From the NCBI GenBank assembly GCA_012959785.1, contig DUCM01000010.1, forward strand, positions 288,721 through 352,720: a DNA stretch of 64,000 bases, read 5' to 3'. The notes under the pieces are model-generated. The model searched no databases and was not told the DNA's origin. It was given only the letters and a program-made list of their open reading frames with translations. Positions 9,203 to 18,751 of the stretch are shown in pieces. Origin of the DNA: Planctomycetota bacterium (GTDB taxonomy: Bacteria; Planctomycetota; UBA1135; GCA-002686595). The position numbers and the translations under genes were made by a program. Numbering within the stretch: position 1 is the stretch's first letter; the number at the start of each line of letters is the position of its first letter.

Positions 9203-9252
9203 ACTCTTGTTCCCTCGCGAGGGGTCACAACCAGACTCTCGGCATAAAAACA

Positions 9253-9287
9253 GGTGAGGGCACGGGACGCGGTCCCATGCCCTCACC
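9253..9287 (+). terminator. Strong hairpin after the sigma factor gene
   Basis: A near-perfect inverted repeat: GGTGAGGGCA pairs with TGCCCTCACC, and inside it GGGAC pairs with GTCCC around a 3-base loop, with a single C/A mismatch between the two stems. It lies about 50 bases after the stop. There is no T-run behind it, so termination is probable but not proven. Confidence 0.6.
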
Positions 9288-10236
9288 ATCTCGGTGCTGC
9301 TCGGCCTTGGAACCGAGTGGCGCGCAGTTCCCACTCCGGCTGTCAGGTGACAACCATCCGCGCGACGGCGAGGCCCAAAAGGGCTCGGCCACCAAGAGGC
9401 GTTTCTGAAGGATCTGTCCCCACGGATCCATCCGATACGCAACTCCTCCACTCACCGTCTGGGTTCGTCCCCACAACCCCAGTCGAGTGATTCATGGCTC
9501 CTATCTCTCTCTCTGCGTTCTTGAGCAGAGGTCCTAGGAGTCCCCGGCAATCCCTTGCCGAGTTCCCTTTGAGGATCGAGTTCACCAAGCCGGCGATCTC
9601 CTTGGCATCCTCGCAGTGATTGGGGCGAACACCACCCGCCCAGTTCAGCGGCTGCACCAAACGGACGCGGACCAAATTGGCGCGCGGCGTCCTGTCGAGT
9701 ACGAGCATGTCTGTTCTTCGTTGCATTTGTCGTTTGTGGCGTTCGCTGGAAAGCCCGCCCCTTGCCGGTTCCCTAGGACAGCGCCTGCCGCCGGGGTCCA
9801 AAGACCGCGGCGGGCGCGCTTGAGGGAGCGGGGAAGGGGTCTTCCGGGCTCCAAGCAACCTAGAACCATCGTGGGAGGGTTCTCCGATAGGTGCCCCTCG
9901 GATGACATCCGTTTCTGGATTCGACAACTTTCGGTAGCTCGGCTGCCCAAGGGGCCCGTGGCTTTGCGTCCCGGCCAAAACGCCGGTTTGCCCTTGTCGT
10001 GTCATCGAGTAGGCGAGGGAGAATACTTCGAAATTGCAAAGAAGCAAATGGGGGCCGCCCTCTTTGGGGTGGAATCGTTTTCCGGGCGCCGCAAGGCCTT
10101 GAAAAGCAACACCTTACGGAGGCTAGTCGAGCCCAGGGCGGCCCCGGATTCGCGGTTTTTTTTGGATCGCCGAGCAGTAGCAAGCTGCTTTTTGGACGGG
10201 AGCGGGCCTGTGCCCCCGCCCAGGAGGAGCCCCGGG
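9288..10236. other. Long stretch without a convincing gene
   Basis: About 950 bases between the sigma-factor hairpin and the end of kdsA. Open frames exist on both strands but lack a ribosome-binding site, family motifs or consistent codon use. The clearest piece reads on the minus strand over about 9500-9720 and gives a plausible but unrecognised peptide that runs into low-complexity sequence. Hairpin-forming GC-rich sequence lies at about 9781-9822, and T-runs lie at 10151-10158 and 10191-10195. It may be the remains of a decayed gene. Confidence 0.4.
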
Positions 10237-11079
10237 TCAGGCCCGCGAGCCCGCCACAGCGGCGCGTACGGCCAGGAGCTCGTCGAGGAGCTCCCCCAGG
10301 GAGTCGAGGTGCAGGATGTTGGGCGCATCCGATGGCGAGCTGTCGGGATCGGGGTGGACTTCGAAGAAGAGGCCGTCCACCGCTCCGGTGGCCACGGCGG
10401 CCCGGGCCAGGGGGGGTACGCTCCTGCGGTCGCCGCCGGTGGTCTTGCCCAGGGCCCCGGGCTGCTGCACCGCGTGGGTGGCGTCGAAGACCACGGGCGT
10501 GGAGTGCCGCGCCATTTCGGCGAAGCCCGTCATGTCCACCACCAGGCGTCCATAGCCAAAGGAACTACCTCGCTCGGTGACGAGCACATTGGGATTGCCG
10601 CTCTCGATGCACTTCGCCACGGCGTTCTGCATGTCCCAGGGGGCCAGAAACTGCCCTTTCTTGATGTTGACCGCCTTGCCACAGCGGGCGGCGGCCACCA
10701 ACAGGTCCGTCTGGCGCGAGAGGAAGGCCGGGATTTGCAACACATCCACCACCTCGGCCACCGCCACGCACTGCTCGGGCAGGTGCACGTCGGTGAGCAG
10801 GGGTAGCTCCAATTCCTCGCCCACCCGGGCCAACCAGGTCAAGCCGGTTTGCATCCCTGGCCCGCGACCGGAATCGAGACTACTGCGATTGGCCTTGTCG
10901 AAACTGGCCTTGAAGATAAGCGGGATGTCACGCGCCGCACAAATATCGCGCAGGCTGCCAGCGATTTCCAGGGTCAGATCCTCGCGTTCCAGGACGCAGG
11001 GGCCAGCGATCAGGAACATCTTGTCGGAGCCGAACTGGCGGTTGCCAATGGTGATGGAGCGCGCAGTGGGGATGGGCAT
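10237..11079 (-). CDS. kdsA: 3-deoxy-D-manno-octulosonate 8-phosphate synthase
   Basis: 280 residues. It condenses phosphoenolpyruvate with arabinose 5-phosphate to make KDO 8-phosphate for the LPS inner core. Family blocks include IAGPCVLE (residues 24-31), FKASFDKANRSS, GPGMQTGL, LTDVHLPEQC, QIPAFLSRQTDLL, NIKKGQFLAPWDM, FGYGRLVVDM, FDATHAVQQPG and DGLFFEVHPDPD. The Cys at residue 28, where E. coli has Asn, places it in the metal-dependent class. It begins 8 bases after the lipid-kinase-like gene on the same strand, so the two are an operon. kdsB lies 43 kb away in the same window. Confidence 0.96.
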   Translation of the reverse strand: MPIPTARSITIGNRQFGSDKMFLIAGPCVLEREDLTLEIAGSLRDICAARDIPLIFKASFDKANRSSLDSGRGPGMQTGLTWLARVGEELELPLLTDVHLPEQCVAVAEVVDVLQIPAFLSRQTDLLVAAARCGKAVNIKKGQFLAPWDMQNAVAKCIESGNPNVLVTERGSSFGYGRLVVDMTGFAEMARHSTPVVFDATHAVQQPGALGKTTGGDRRSVPPLARAAVATGAVDGLFFEVHPDPDSSPSDAPNILHLDSLGELLDELLAVRAAVAGSRA

Positions 11080-11087
11080 GGTGCTGA

Positions 11088-12026
11088 TTAGTTCGGAGTG
11101 GGAACGAGCATGCGGTAGCGGACGCCGGTGATCTGGATTTCCACCGGCGTTTCGCCCATGGGATCTCCATCCACATGATAGAGGACGGGCTCCTTGGCGC
11201 TGATTTTGATTTTGCGGGCTCGACGCATTTTGATCGAACCACCGGGGACCAACTCGAAGACCAGGCGCAGTATGTAGAGCAAGAGGCTCAGACGGTCGCC
11301 GCGGCGGAAGAGGAAGACCTCGAACAGGCCATCGTCGAGCTTGCGTTGAGGCGCTAGCTTGATCACACCCCCGTAATGGATGAGGTTGCTACACATTATC
11401 TGGCTGTAGGTGCCCTCTAGTTGTTCTCCATCGAGTTCCACCGAGAGCGGTTGCGCGCGGTAGCGGAAGAAGGTGTGCACGGCGGCTGGCAGGTAGCTCC
11501 ACTTGGAGAGCAGCCCGTTGATGCGGTGCTCGTCCACATATTTGACTGCCTCGGCGTCGGGGCCCACGCCGATGACCAGGAACGAGAGCTGTCCATTGAC
11601 ATCGGCCACATCCATCTCGACGGCGTTGCCGGCCAGCATGCTGTCGAGGGCCGGCTCGACTTCGCTCGACAGCTTTAAGTCGATACCGAGGACATTGCCC
11701 GTGCCCATGGGCAAGACGCCGATGCTAACGCCCGCGCCCGCTGTGGGTCGCCGGCCCAAGCCGGTCAGGACTTCCCGCAGGGTGCCATCACCGCCCACGG
11801 AGATGACGAGATCCGTATCTGCCGGTAAATTCTGGGCCGCCTCACTTGCAGCGCCCCGGCCGGTGGTCAGGAAGAGCTCGCAGGTCACGCCGCGCCTGGC
11901 CAGTCCATCGGCCAGTTCGCGGCCCTTGGCGGCGCCCTGACCCTGCCCGGAGATCGGGTTGGCGATGATGAGGGCGCGGGCGAAGGAGGCTTGCTGGTCC
12001 ATGGCGGGCCCCGGATTGTAGCCCAT
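11088..12026 (-). CDS. Diacylglycerol kinase / lipid kinase family protein (YegS/BmrU-like)
   Basis: 312 residues. The catalytic domain shows the N-terminal ANPISGQGQG phosphate-binding segment, the GGDGT signature at 78-82 and the LPMGTGNVLG block, which together define the DAGK catalytic superfamily. The C-terminal beta-sandwich contains YHVDGDPMGE, the usual DGE-like element. The lipid substrate cannot be assigned. The ATG at 12026 has a GGAGG ribosome-binding site at a good distance, which favours it over the internal Met at residue 9. It is co-transcribed with kdsA. Confidence 0.9.
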   Translation of the reverse strand: MGYNPGPAMDQQASFARALIIANPISGQGQGAAKGRELADGLARRGVTCELFLTTGRGAASEAAQNLPADTDLVISVGGDGTLREVLTGLGRRPTAGAGVSIGVLPMGTGNVLGIDLKLSSEVEPALDSMLAGNAVEMDVADVNGQLSFLVIGVGPDAEAVKYVDEHRINGLLSKWSYLPAAVHTFFRYRAQPLSVELDGEQLEGTYSQIMCSNLIHYGGVIKLAPQRKLDDGLFEVFLFRRGDRLSLLLYILRLVFELVPGGSIKMRRARKIKISAKEPVLYHVDGDPMGETPVEIQITGVRYRMLVPTPN

Positions 12027-12088
12027 GCTGCTGGCGCCTCCAGTTCCTGGGGCTTGACCCCTGGTTCCCGAGGGGCTTTCCTCGGGAC

Positions 12089-13012
12089 ATGGCCACAGGT
12101 GAGCTCATGGTGCTTGGCGGATCAGGTTTCCTGGGGGCCCAGGTGCTTTGCGCCGCTAGTCAGCGCGTCCCAGCAGTTTGCGCCTCGCGCAAGAGGCCTC
12201 CCGCGGGCGCGGCTCACTGCGAACGCTTGGCCTGGTCGGCCAGCCAGACCCGAGGGCTCGAAGAGTTCCTCGAGCGTCCCGGTTTGCAGGCTGTGATCTT
12301 GTGTGCCGGCCTGACCCGGGGAGCGGATTGCGAGGCGCGCCCCGCAGAGGCGCGGGCCCTCAACCAGGACCTGCCGGAGCGCGTGGCGGCCGGCTGCGCG
12401 CGCCGGGGCCTACGCTTCGTGCACATCTCCAGCGACCTCGTCTTCGGCAACGCCGTCGCTCCGCCAGGCGGCTTTCGCCCGCAGGATCCGCCCCAACCAC
12501 GCGGGGTCTACGGCGAGACCAAGCGCGCCGGCGAGCTGGCTGTGCTTGGTGCTCATCCGAGAGCCGTGGTGGCGCGCCTGCCATTGCTCTTCGGCGATTC
12601 TCTGGGCCGGGGCTTGGGCGCTTCCGATTCCCTGCTGGCGAGCCTCGAGCGCGGGGAGTCCCCGGGGCTCTTTCAGGACGAGTTCCGCACGCCCCTCGAT
12701 GTGGTCGAGGCCGCTGCGGCCCTGGTGGAACTGGCTCTGGGAGAAGCCCGGGGTTTGTGGCACATCGCGGGACCGGTGCGCCTGTCGCGCTTTGCCCTGG
12801 GCGAATTGGCGCTGGAGGCGGCGGGTTGGGATCCCGCTTCGGGTTGGCCGAAGTCCACGAGCAGAGCGCAGCACGCATCGTCATCCCCGCGGCCCGCCGA
12901 TGCCTGCCTGGATGCCAGCCGGGCGCGAGCAGAGCTTGTGAGCCCGCTATCCTCACCCCGCCAAGCGCTCCGCGCGCGACCTCCAGGCACAGCGAAGCCG
13001 CCCCGCGCTTGA
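12089..13012 (+). CDS. NAD(P)-dependent sugar reductase/epimerase, RmlD-like
   Basis: 307 residues, an extended short-chain dehydrogenase. The N-terminal Rossmann motif is GGSGFLG (residues 10-16). ILCAGLT, FVHISSDLVFGN and the catalytic YGETKRAGE (Tyr-x-x-x-Lys) follow in the order seen in dTDP-4-dehydrorhamnose reductase. The central SSDLVFG is particularly RmlD-like. The last 50 residues are poorly conserved and Arg/Pro rich. It diverges from the lipid-kinase gene across a 62-base gap, and valS follows after 54 bases. The true substrate is not known; a role in surface-sugar synthesis is a reasonable guess. Confidence 0.82.
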   Translation: MATGELMVLGGSGFLGAQVLCAASQRVPAVCASRKRPPAGAAHCERLAWSASQTRGLEEFLERPGLQAVILCAGLTRGADCEARPAEARALNQDLPERVAAGCARRGLRFVHISSDLVFGNAVAPPGGFRPQDPPQPRGVYGETKRAGELAVLGAHPRAVVARLPLLFGDSLGRGLGASDSLLASLERGESPGLFQDEFRTPLDVVEAAAALVELALGEARGLWHIAGPVRLSRFALGELALEAAGWDPASGWPKSTSRAQHASSSPRPADACLDASRARAELVSPLSSPRQALRARPPGTAKPPRA

Positions 13013-13066
13013 CGCGCAGCGGAGCGACCTGTGAAGTACGGTGCGCCCAGGCCCCTTCAGCACACC

Positions 13067-15745
13067 ATGGAACTCCCCACTCGCTACCAACCCAGCCAGC
13101 ACGAACAGGCCACCTACCAGGCGTGGGAAGAGAGCGGCGGGTTCCAACCCCAGCCCGATCCCACCGGCGCCGGGCGCACCTTCGCGGTCATGCTGCCGCC
13201 GCCCAATGTGACCGGTGCCCTGCACATCGGCCATGCCCTGAACGGCACGGTCCAGGACATCATGGTGCGCTACAAGCGCCTCCAGGGTTTCGAAACCCTG
13301 TGGGTCCCGGGCACCGACCACGCTGGCATCGCCACCCAGGCGGTGGTGGAGAAGAGGCTCTATCAGGAACAGAACAAGACCCGCGAGGACCTGGGCCGCG
13401 AGGCCTTCCTGGCTGAGATCTGGAAATGGAAGGAGGAGTACGGTGCGCGCATCCTGAGCCAGATGCGTCGTCTGGGGGCTTCGTGCGACTGGTCCGCGAC
13501 GCAATTTACCATGGACGAGGATCTCTCCCACGCCGTGCGCGTGGCCTTCGTGCGACTGTGGGAAAAGGGACTGGTCTACCGCGGCATGCGCCTGGTGAAC
13601 TGGGACTGCGTGTTGCAGACGGCCATCAGCGATGACGAGATCGAGAATGTCTCGCGCAAAGGCAAGCTCTGGTACATCAAGTATCCTCTGGCGGGCCACG
13701 CTGGCGAATTCTTGACCGTGGCGACCACGCGGCCCGAGACCATGTTGGGCGATACCGGAGTCGCCGTGCACCCGGACGACGAGCGCTACAAGGAACTGGT
13801 GGGCGGCTCCTGCGTCCTGCCCTTCCTTGACCGCGAGATCCCGATCCTGGCTGATGACACGGTGGAACCGGAAAAAGGCAGCGGCGCCGTCAAGATCACC
13901 CCCGGTCACGACCCCGCAGACTATGAGCGCGGCTTGCGCCACAACCTGCCCACCATCGTCATCCTCAAAGAGGACGGCACGCTGAATGAGGAAGCAGGGC
14001 CCTTCCAGGGGCTCTCCCGAGAGGCGGCGCGCAAGCAGATCCTCACACAACTCGGGGAACTTGATCTGCTCGTCAAAATCGAGGACATCCAGCACACGGT
14101 GCCCCTTTCAGATCGTTCGAAGAGCATCGTCGAGCCTCTCGTCAGCGAGCAGTGGTTTGTCAAGATGGAAGAGCTGGCCCAGCCCGCGATTCGCGCCGTG
14201 GAGACCGGCGCTCTCAAGTTCAAACCCGAACGCTGGAGCCGGATCTACTTGCAGTGGCTGGAAAATGTGCACGACTGGTGCATCAGCCGGCAGTTGTGGT
14301 GGGGCCACCGCATTCCCGTCTGGTACGACGAGGACGGCGTCGGAATGGCCTCGGTTGAGGACCTGGAGATCGGCAGCCAGCACCCCCAGACCGGTAAGAA
14401 AATCGTCGCTCAGGACCCAGATGTGCTCGACACCTGGGCCTCATCCTGGCTGTGGCCCTTCGCCACCATCGGCTGGCCCAATCAGACCAAGCAACTCGAG
14501 AAATTCTATCCCACGCAGTTCCTATCAACCGGGCCCGACATCATCTACCTGTGGGTGGCGCGCATGGTGATGGCGGGCTACGAGTTCATGGACCACCTAC
14601 CCGAGAGCGAGCGCTGCCCTTTCGAGGTCTGCAACATCCACGCCACGGTCCTCGACAGCAAGGGCCGGCGCATGTCCAAGTCGGCTGGCAACGGCATCGA
14701 CCCCATCGAGTTGATCGATAAGTTTGGAGCCGACGCCACGCGCTACAGCCTGATCCTGCTCACCAAGGAGGGCCAGGACACGCGCTTCGCCGAGGACAAG
14801 ATCGACCAGGGTTATCGCTTTGGCAACAAGGTCTGGAATGCGGCGCGCTTTGTGTTGATGAATCTGGAGGGCGAGCGAATTCCGGGTACTTCGGCAGATG
14901 CCTTGCGCCTCGAGGACCGCTGGATCCTCTCGTCGCTGGCTGCCACCATCGAGGAGACGACCAGGGCCCTCGAAGATCAGCGCCTGAACGACGCGGCCAT
15001 GGGGCTCTACAGGTTCGTCTGGAATGACTTCTGCGACTGGTACCTCGAGTTGGCCAAGCCGCGCTTTGTGAATGCCGACGACGAGACCGGACCGGTTGTG
15101 CGCGGGATCCTGGCGCGGGTCCTGGGAGATGTGCTGACCTTGTTGCACCCCTTCACGCCTTTCATGACCGAAGTCCTCTGGGGGGCCCTTTGCGAATCCC
15201 TGGGTCAGAAGCCCGATGAGATGCTGATGAACAGCGCCTGGCCCGATGGCGCGGGTCTGGAGCGCGATGCGGAGGCCGATCAAGACATGGAACTGATCCA
15301 GCGCACCGTGCACGCCGTGCGCCAGGTGCGTTCCCTGACCCAAATGGGCGAGCGCAAGCCCATCAAGGCCGTTATTTCGACCAGCAACGCCCGCCACGCT
15401 CGGGCCCTCGAAGCTCACTCCACGGCGGTTTCCACCATGGCCTGCCTCGAGTCCTACGAGGTGGGCACAAACCTGGTCCGTCCGGCCAACTCGGTCTCGG
15501 CCGTTGCCGGCACGGTGCAGGTGTTCGTGCCCCTCGACGAGGGCGCCGATCTGGGCGCTCTCAGGGAGGTGATGGTGAAGCGCCAACAAAAGCAAGCCGG
15601 CCAACTCTCCGGTATCCAAAAGAAGCTCGGTAACCCGCGCTTCGTGGACAACGCCGATCCCGAGCTTGTTGCAGCCGATCGCGCGCGCCAGGCCGAACTC
15701 GAACTCGAGCTGGCCATGCTTGAGGAGAATCTGACCGGTTTCTAG
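13067..15745 (+). CDS. valS: Valyl-tRNA synthetase
   Basis: 892 residues. Class I signatures are present: PPPNVTGALHIGHALN (HIGH box) near residues 45-60 and GRRMSKSAGNGIDP (KMSKS loop, first Lys is Arg). TTRPETMLGDTGVAVHP marks the editing domain that removes mischarged threonine. A C-terminal coiled coil rich in Glu/Leu/Lys ends the protein, as usual for ValRS. An in-frame GTG at 13031 is possible, but the ATG at 13067 gives the normal N-terminus. The stop shares a CTAG tetranucleotide with the stop of the convergent gene on the other strand. Confidence 0.97.
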   Translation: MELPTRYQPSQHEQATYQAWEESGGFQPQPDPTGAGRTFAVMLPPPNVTGALHIGHALNGTVQDIMVRYKRLQGFETLWVPGTDHAGIATQAVVEKRLYQEQNKTREDLGREAFLAEIWKWKEEYGARILSQMRRLGASCDWSATQFTMDEDLSHAVRVAFVRLWEKGLVYRGMRLVNWDCVLQTAISDDEIENVSRKGKLWYIKYPLAGHAGEFLTVATTRPETMLGDTGVAVHPDDERYKELVGGSCVLPFLDREIPILADDTVEPEKGSGAVKITPGHDPADYERGLRHNLPTIVILKEDGTLNEEAGPFQGLSREAARKQILTQLGELDLLVKIEDIQHTVPLSDRSKSIVEPLVSEQWFVKMEELAQPAIRAVETGALKFKPERWSRIYLQWLENVHDWCISRQLWWGHRIPVWYDEDGVGMASVEDLEIGSQHPQTGKKIVAQDPDVLDTWASSWLWPFATIGWPNQTKQLEKFYPTQFLSTGPDIIYLWVARMVMAGYEFMDHLPESERCPFEVCNIHATVLDSKGRRMSKSAGNGIDPIELIDKFGADATRYSLILLTKEGQDTRFAEDKIDQGYRFGNKVWNAARFVLMNLEGERIPGTSADALRLEDRWILSSLAATIEETTRALEDQRLNDAAMGLYRFVWNDFCDWYLELAKPRFVNADDETGPVVRGILARVLGDVLTLLHPFTPFMTEVLWGALCESLGQKPDEMLMNSAWPDGAGLERDAEADQDMELIQRTVHAVRQVRSLTQMGERKPIKAVISTSNARHARALEAHSTAVSTMACLESYEVGTNLVRPANSVSAVAGTVQVFVPLDEGADLGALREVMVKRQQKQAGQLSGIQKKLGNPRFVDNADPELVAADRARQAELELELAMLEENLTGF

Positions 15746-17493
15746 CGCCAGTTGCCTTCGAGCAATCCCTCGGCGAATCGCAGGGAGAGCGTAGCCTTGA
15801 TGCCCTTGCGCGACTTGCCCTTGACGAAGAGTTTCATGTCGAGCCAGGTCTGACTGAGCTCGATCGGGTCGTCATCTTCCGTGGCGCCCGGGACCAAGAT
15901 CGTGCGCTCGACGACCTCGAGTTGTGACTGCGCCGGGTTGGAGTACTTGAGATTCTCCACCGGGATAGCAATGACCGGCGCTCCGGTCATGTCGTACATG
16001 ATGAAGTTGGCCACGCTGGGATCAAATTCGAGGGCCTCGGCGAGGTCCGAGATGACGGCGGGCACATCGTCAGCAGGTTTCTCCACTGGGGCTGCGCCGT
16101 CCTCGCCTTCAGGCTTCTCTTCCTCTTCGTCTTTTTGTGCTTCGCCTTTTCCGCGCAAGGCCACGAGGTAGGTTCCCGCAGGAAGAGCGGGCTCGACGAT
16201 GTCACGGCTCGTTACCAGGAAGCCGAGGTGAAACACCTGGTCGTCCTTGGCCGCCTTGGTGATGTCCGAGACCCCGGTGGTGGGGATCGACTCTGCCGGG
16301 GTGAAGAGGATGAAGTCGTAACTCTTGATGACCGCGTAGCCCGGCACCTCGCAGGTGCTTTCGGCGGTCTGCCAGCGATCCATGGCGATGACCTGATTGG
16401 GGTCGTAGTTCACCGGGCCTTCCGCGGTCTGGGGGCGGGCCTGGTTGGGGATATCGGCCAGGGACGACACGGCAAAGTCGTAGCCCAACTTGGTGGATGC
16501 CGCACAACGGAAGCTCAGGGCGCTGGCCCGCTGGAAACGGTCGAATCCGCCGCGGGTCGTCACCCGCGCGAAGAAGCGGCTGTTCTGAATCGAGCCACTC
16601 TTGACCACTCGGCGGTCTGGGCTGAAGGCAGGGATTGAATCGATGGTCTTCTCGGACCTACCCCGGCCCAGAGTGAACTCCTTGTGCTTCCACTTGGGAT
16701 AGGCTGTGTAAGGGGAACTGGTCCATTCCCAGGCATTACCTGCAAGGTCTATGACGCCCTCACGGGTGGCGCCTGCGGGGAACGAGCCTACAGCGAAGAC
16801 TTCGCTAACGCCGCTGATCTCCTGCGTGGCGGCGTGTTTTTTTACCACGAACTCGTCGCCCCAGGGATAGATACGGTCCGAGTCGCCGCGGGCTGCGCGC
16901 TCGAACTCGTTCTCGTCGGGAATCCGCAGGCCGGCCCACTGCGCATAGCGCCGCGCGTCCTGGTAGTCGATGTAGACCACGGGCATGTGAGCCATTTTTT
17001 CCGGCATTTCCCACTCGGCATCCTGCCAGTTCTGCTGCCACCAGTCGGCCTCCTCGAACTTGACCCGCGCGGGCGCCTGGCTGCCTTCTTCCTTGGCTTT
17101 CTTGCGCTTTTCGCCTTCGGTCTTGAGGAAGGCCTGGCGTGCCGCGTCGATGGCCTCGCCGCCCCAAAGCAGGGGCGGGCGGGCCTTGTCGGCCATGACG
17201 AACTCTCGATACTGCTCGTTGGTGACCTCGGTCGCCATCAAGTAGAAGGCGCTCACGGCGACCTTGTGTTGGGGCACCTCGGCCAGGAAGCCGCCGGCAT
17301 TCTTCTGCAACTGGGCGTTGTCCTCGAGCAGCTTCTTGAGCTCCTTGAGGTCGGTGCCGACCTTGGTGCGGCCTCCGGAGATGAGGACCAGGCCGGGGGG
17401 CGGCAGCTCGTCCTTGGCCGGGACTGAAGCGGCGGCGGAGAACAGGAGCAGGCAGCCGACCAAGGCGCCCAGGGGGGTGGTGAAGCGGGTCAT
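15742..17493 (-). CDS. Exported sulfatase-modifying-factor (FGE/SUMF1) domain protein
   Basis: 583 residues with a signal peptide (about 1-26, ending ASVPAKDE). The SUMF1/FGE-like domain spans about 30-330: GLVLISGG, a TEVTNEQYREFV motif, GLRIPDENEFERAARG, YPWGDE, GVIDLAGNAWEWTSSPY and the closing SALSFRCA. In this family the domain either converts a sulfatase Cys to formylglycine or serves as a C-type-lectin-like module; the fused C-terminal region of about 240 residues makes the second use more likely. That C-terminal part is unrecognised and holds an acidic Glu/Lys linker. No sulfatase gene is nearby. It converges with valS and overlaps it by 4 bases. Confidence 0.85.
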   Translation of the reverse strand: MTRFTTPLGALVGCLLLFSAAASVPAKDELPPPGLVLISGGRTKVGTDLKELKKLLEDNAQLQKNAGGFLAEVPQHKVAVSAFYLMATEVTNEQYREFVMADKARPPLLWGGEAIDAARQAFLKTEGEKRKKAKEEGSQAPARVKFEEADWWQQNWQDAEWEMPEKMAHMPVVYIDYQDARRYAQWAGLRIPDENEFERAARGDSDRIYPWGDEFVVKKHAATQEISGVSEVFAVGSFPAGATREGVIDLAGNAWEWTSSPYTAYPKWKHKEFTLGRGRSEKTIDSIPAFSPDRRVVKSGSIQNSRFFARVTTRGGFDRFQRASALSFRCAASTKLGYDFAVSSLADIPNQARPQTAEGPVNYDPNQVIAMDRWQTAESTCEVPGYAVIKSYDFILFTPAESIPTTGVSDITKAAKDDQVFHLGFLVTSRDIVEPALPAGTYLVALRGKGEAQKDEEEEKPEGEDGAAPVEKPADDVPAVISDLAEALEFDPSVANFIMYDMTGAPVIAIPVENLKYSNPAQSQLEVVERTILVPGATEDDDPIELSQTWLDMKLFVKGKSRKGIKATLSLRFAEGLLEGNWR

Positions 17494-17601
17494 GGGAATG
17501 GAGAAGGTGAGTGGTGCGCTGTGGCGAGCTTGAGCGGGGGCAGGGGCCCTCCTCTAGTCGAGGGCGGCAAGAATGTTACGCCCGCTGCGCCCCGGGCGCG
17601 C

Positions 17602-18636
17602 TCAGTTTTCCATTTCGACCCCAGCAGCCTCGAGGTCCCGCGCGGGAGCCTGCATCCACTCCTCGCCGTGAACTTCGAGGAGCTCGAGGAAGACATCGAT
17701 GAGCTCCGGGGCGAAGGCCAGGTTGCGCTGGGATTCGAAGAACCGAACGGTCTTGGGTAGCTCCCAGACATCCTTGTACGAGCGCTTGGTGGAGAGGCTG
17801 TCGAAAACTTCTACCACGCCCAGGATGCGCCCGGGTAGGGATGTCTCTTCGTCATGTAGCTGCTTTGGGTAGCCCGTGCCGTCCCATTTCTCATGGTGCT
17901 CGGCGATGTACTGGCAGACTTTTTCGAGGTGCGGGTGATCGCCGAGCATGCGCGCACCGAGTTCGGGATGGCGCTGCACCTCGCGATACTCCTCGGGCGT
18001 CAAGGGACCCTTCTTGGTCAAGAAGCCAAGGTCGTCGAGATATATCTTGCCGTAGTCGTGGGCGATGGCGGCCAACTCGAGTCGTTCCAGGGTGGCTTGT
18101 TCCAGGTTGAACTTCTGGCCCAGGATGCGGCTGTAGCGGCGCGTGCGTTCGCCGTGTCCTGCGGTGTAGGGGTCCACCCGTTCGATGGTGTTGGCCACCA
18201 TGCCAGAGATGATGTCGACCATCTCGGCGAAGGCCAACTTGCCGCGACTGGCGCTCAGCTTGCGCTCGCGCAGGGCCCTGTGGACCATGGCTGCCAGGAC
18301 GATGCCGTCCACGGGCTTGCGTAGGTAGTCGGTAGCGCCGCACTTCATCGCGGCCACCGCGGCATCCACTTCAGGAAAGCCGGTCATCAAAACCACTACG
18401 GCGCCAGGCTGCTGCTCGCGGCAACGCGCCAGGACATTCTCGCCCTCGGAGCTGCCATCGAAGATCACATCAGTCACCACGGCATCGAACTCGAGGGAGT
18501 CGAGCAGGCAGCAGGCTTCGTGGGCCGTGTGGCACAGGGTTACGGTGAAGCCCTGGGTCTCAAGCACCGCACCCATCAGTACGATGGTTGAGCGCTCGTC
18601 ATCGACGAGCAGAACACTGGGAGGGAGAGTCTTCAT
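17602..18636 (-). CDS. Response regulator with HD-GYP output domain
   Basis: 344 residues from the ATG at 18636. The receiver domain (about 5-125) has VLLVDDE, the phospho-acceptor Asp in VVTDVIFD, the Thr in VLMTGFP and the Lys of LRKP. The HD-GYP domain (about 145-320) has HDYGK, HPELGARML, HHEKWDGTGYP and VVEVFDSL. Active HD-GYP domains degrade cyclic di-GMP; the metal-binding residues look intact, so activity is plausible. The usual HDIGK reads HDYGK. No histidine kinase is adjacent. The gene diverges from the pseudouridine synthase gene across a 115-base gap. Confidence 0.93.
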   Translation of the reverse strand: MKTLPPSVLLVDDERSTIVLMGAVLETQGFTVTLCHTAHEACCLLDSLEFDAVVTDVIFDGSSEGENVLARCREQQPGAVVVLMTGFPEVDAAVAAMKCGATDYLRKPVDGIVLAAMVHRALRERKLSASRGKLAFAEMVDIISGMVANTIERVDPYTAGHGERTRRYSRILGQKFNLEQATLERLELAAIAHDYGKIYLDDLGFLTKKGPLTPEEYREVQRHPELGARMLGDHPHLEKVCQYIAEHHEKWDGTGYPKQLHDEETSLPGRILGVVEVFDSLSTKRSYKDVWELPKTVRFFESQRNLAFAPELIDVFLELLEVHGEEWMQAPARDLEAAGVEMEN

Positions 18637-18751
18637 GGTGGCCTGGCGGGCTGGTGGGCTGGGTTCCTGCAATCCCTTGTACCAATCCAGGGGGACGCTT
18701 GAAAGCTCGAGAGTCTTGAGCCTGGCCCCCGAGGCGCTATTCTGCTTGGCC

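Noticed and set aside
9343..10047. Minus-strand open frame of 234 codons before kdsA
   Set aside because: Mostly low-complexity, no start context, no motif; kept only as a remark on the gene-free block.
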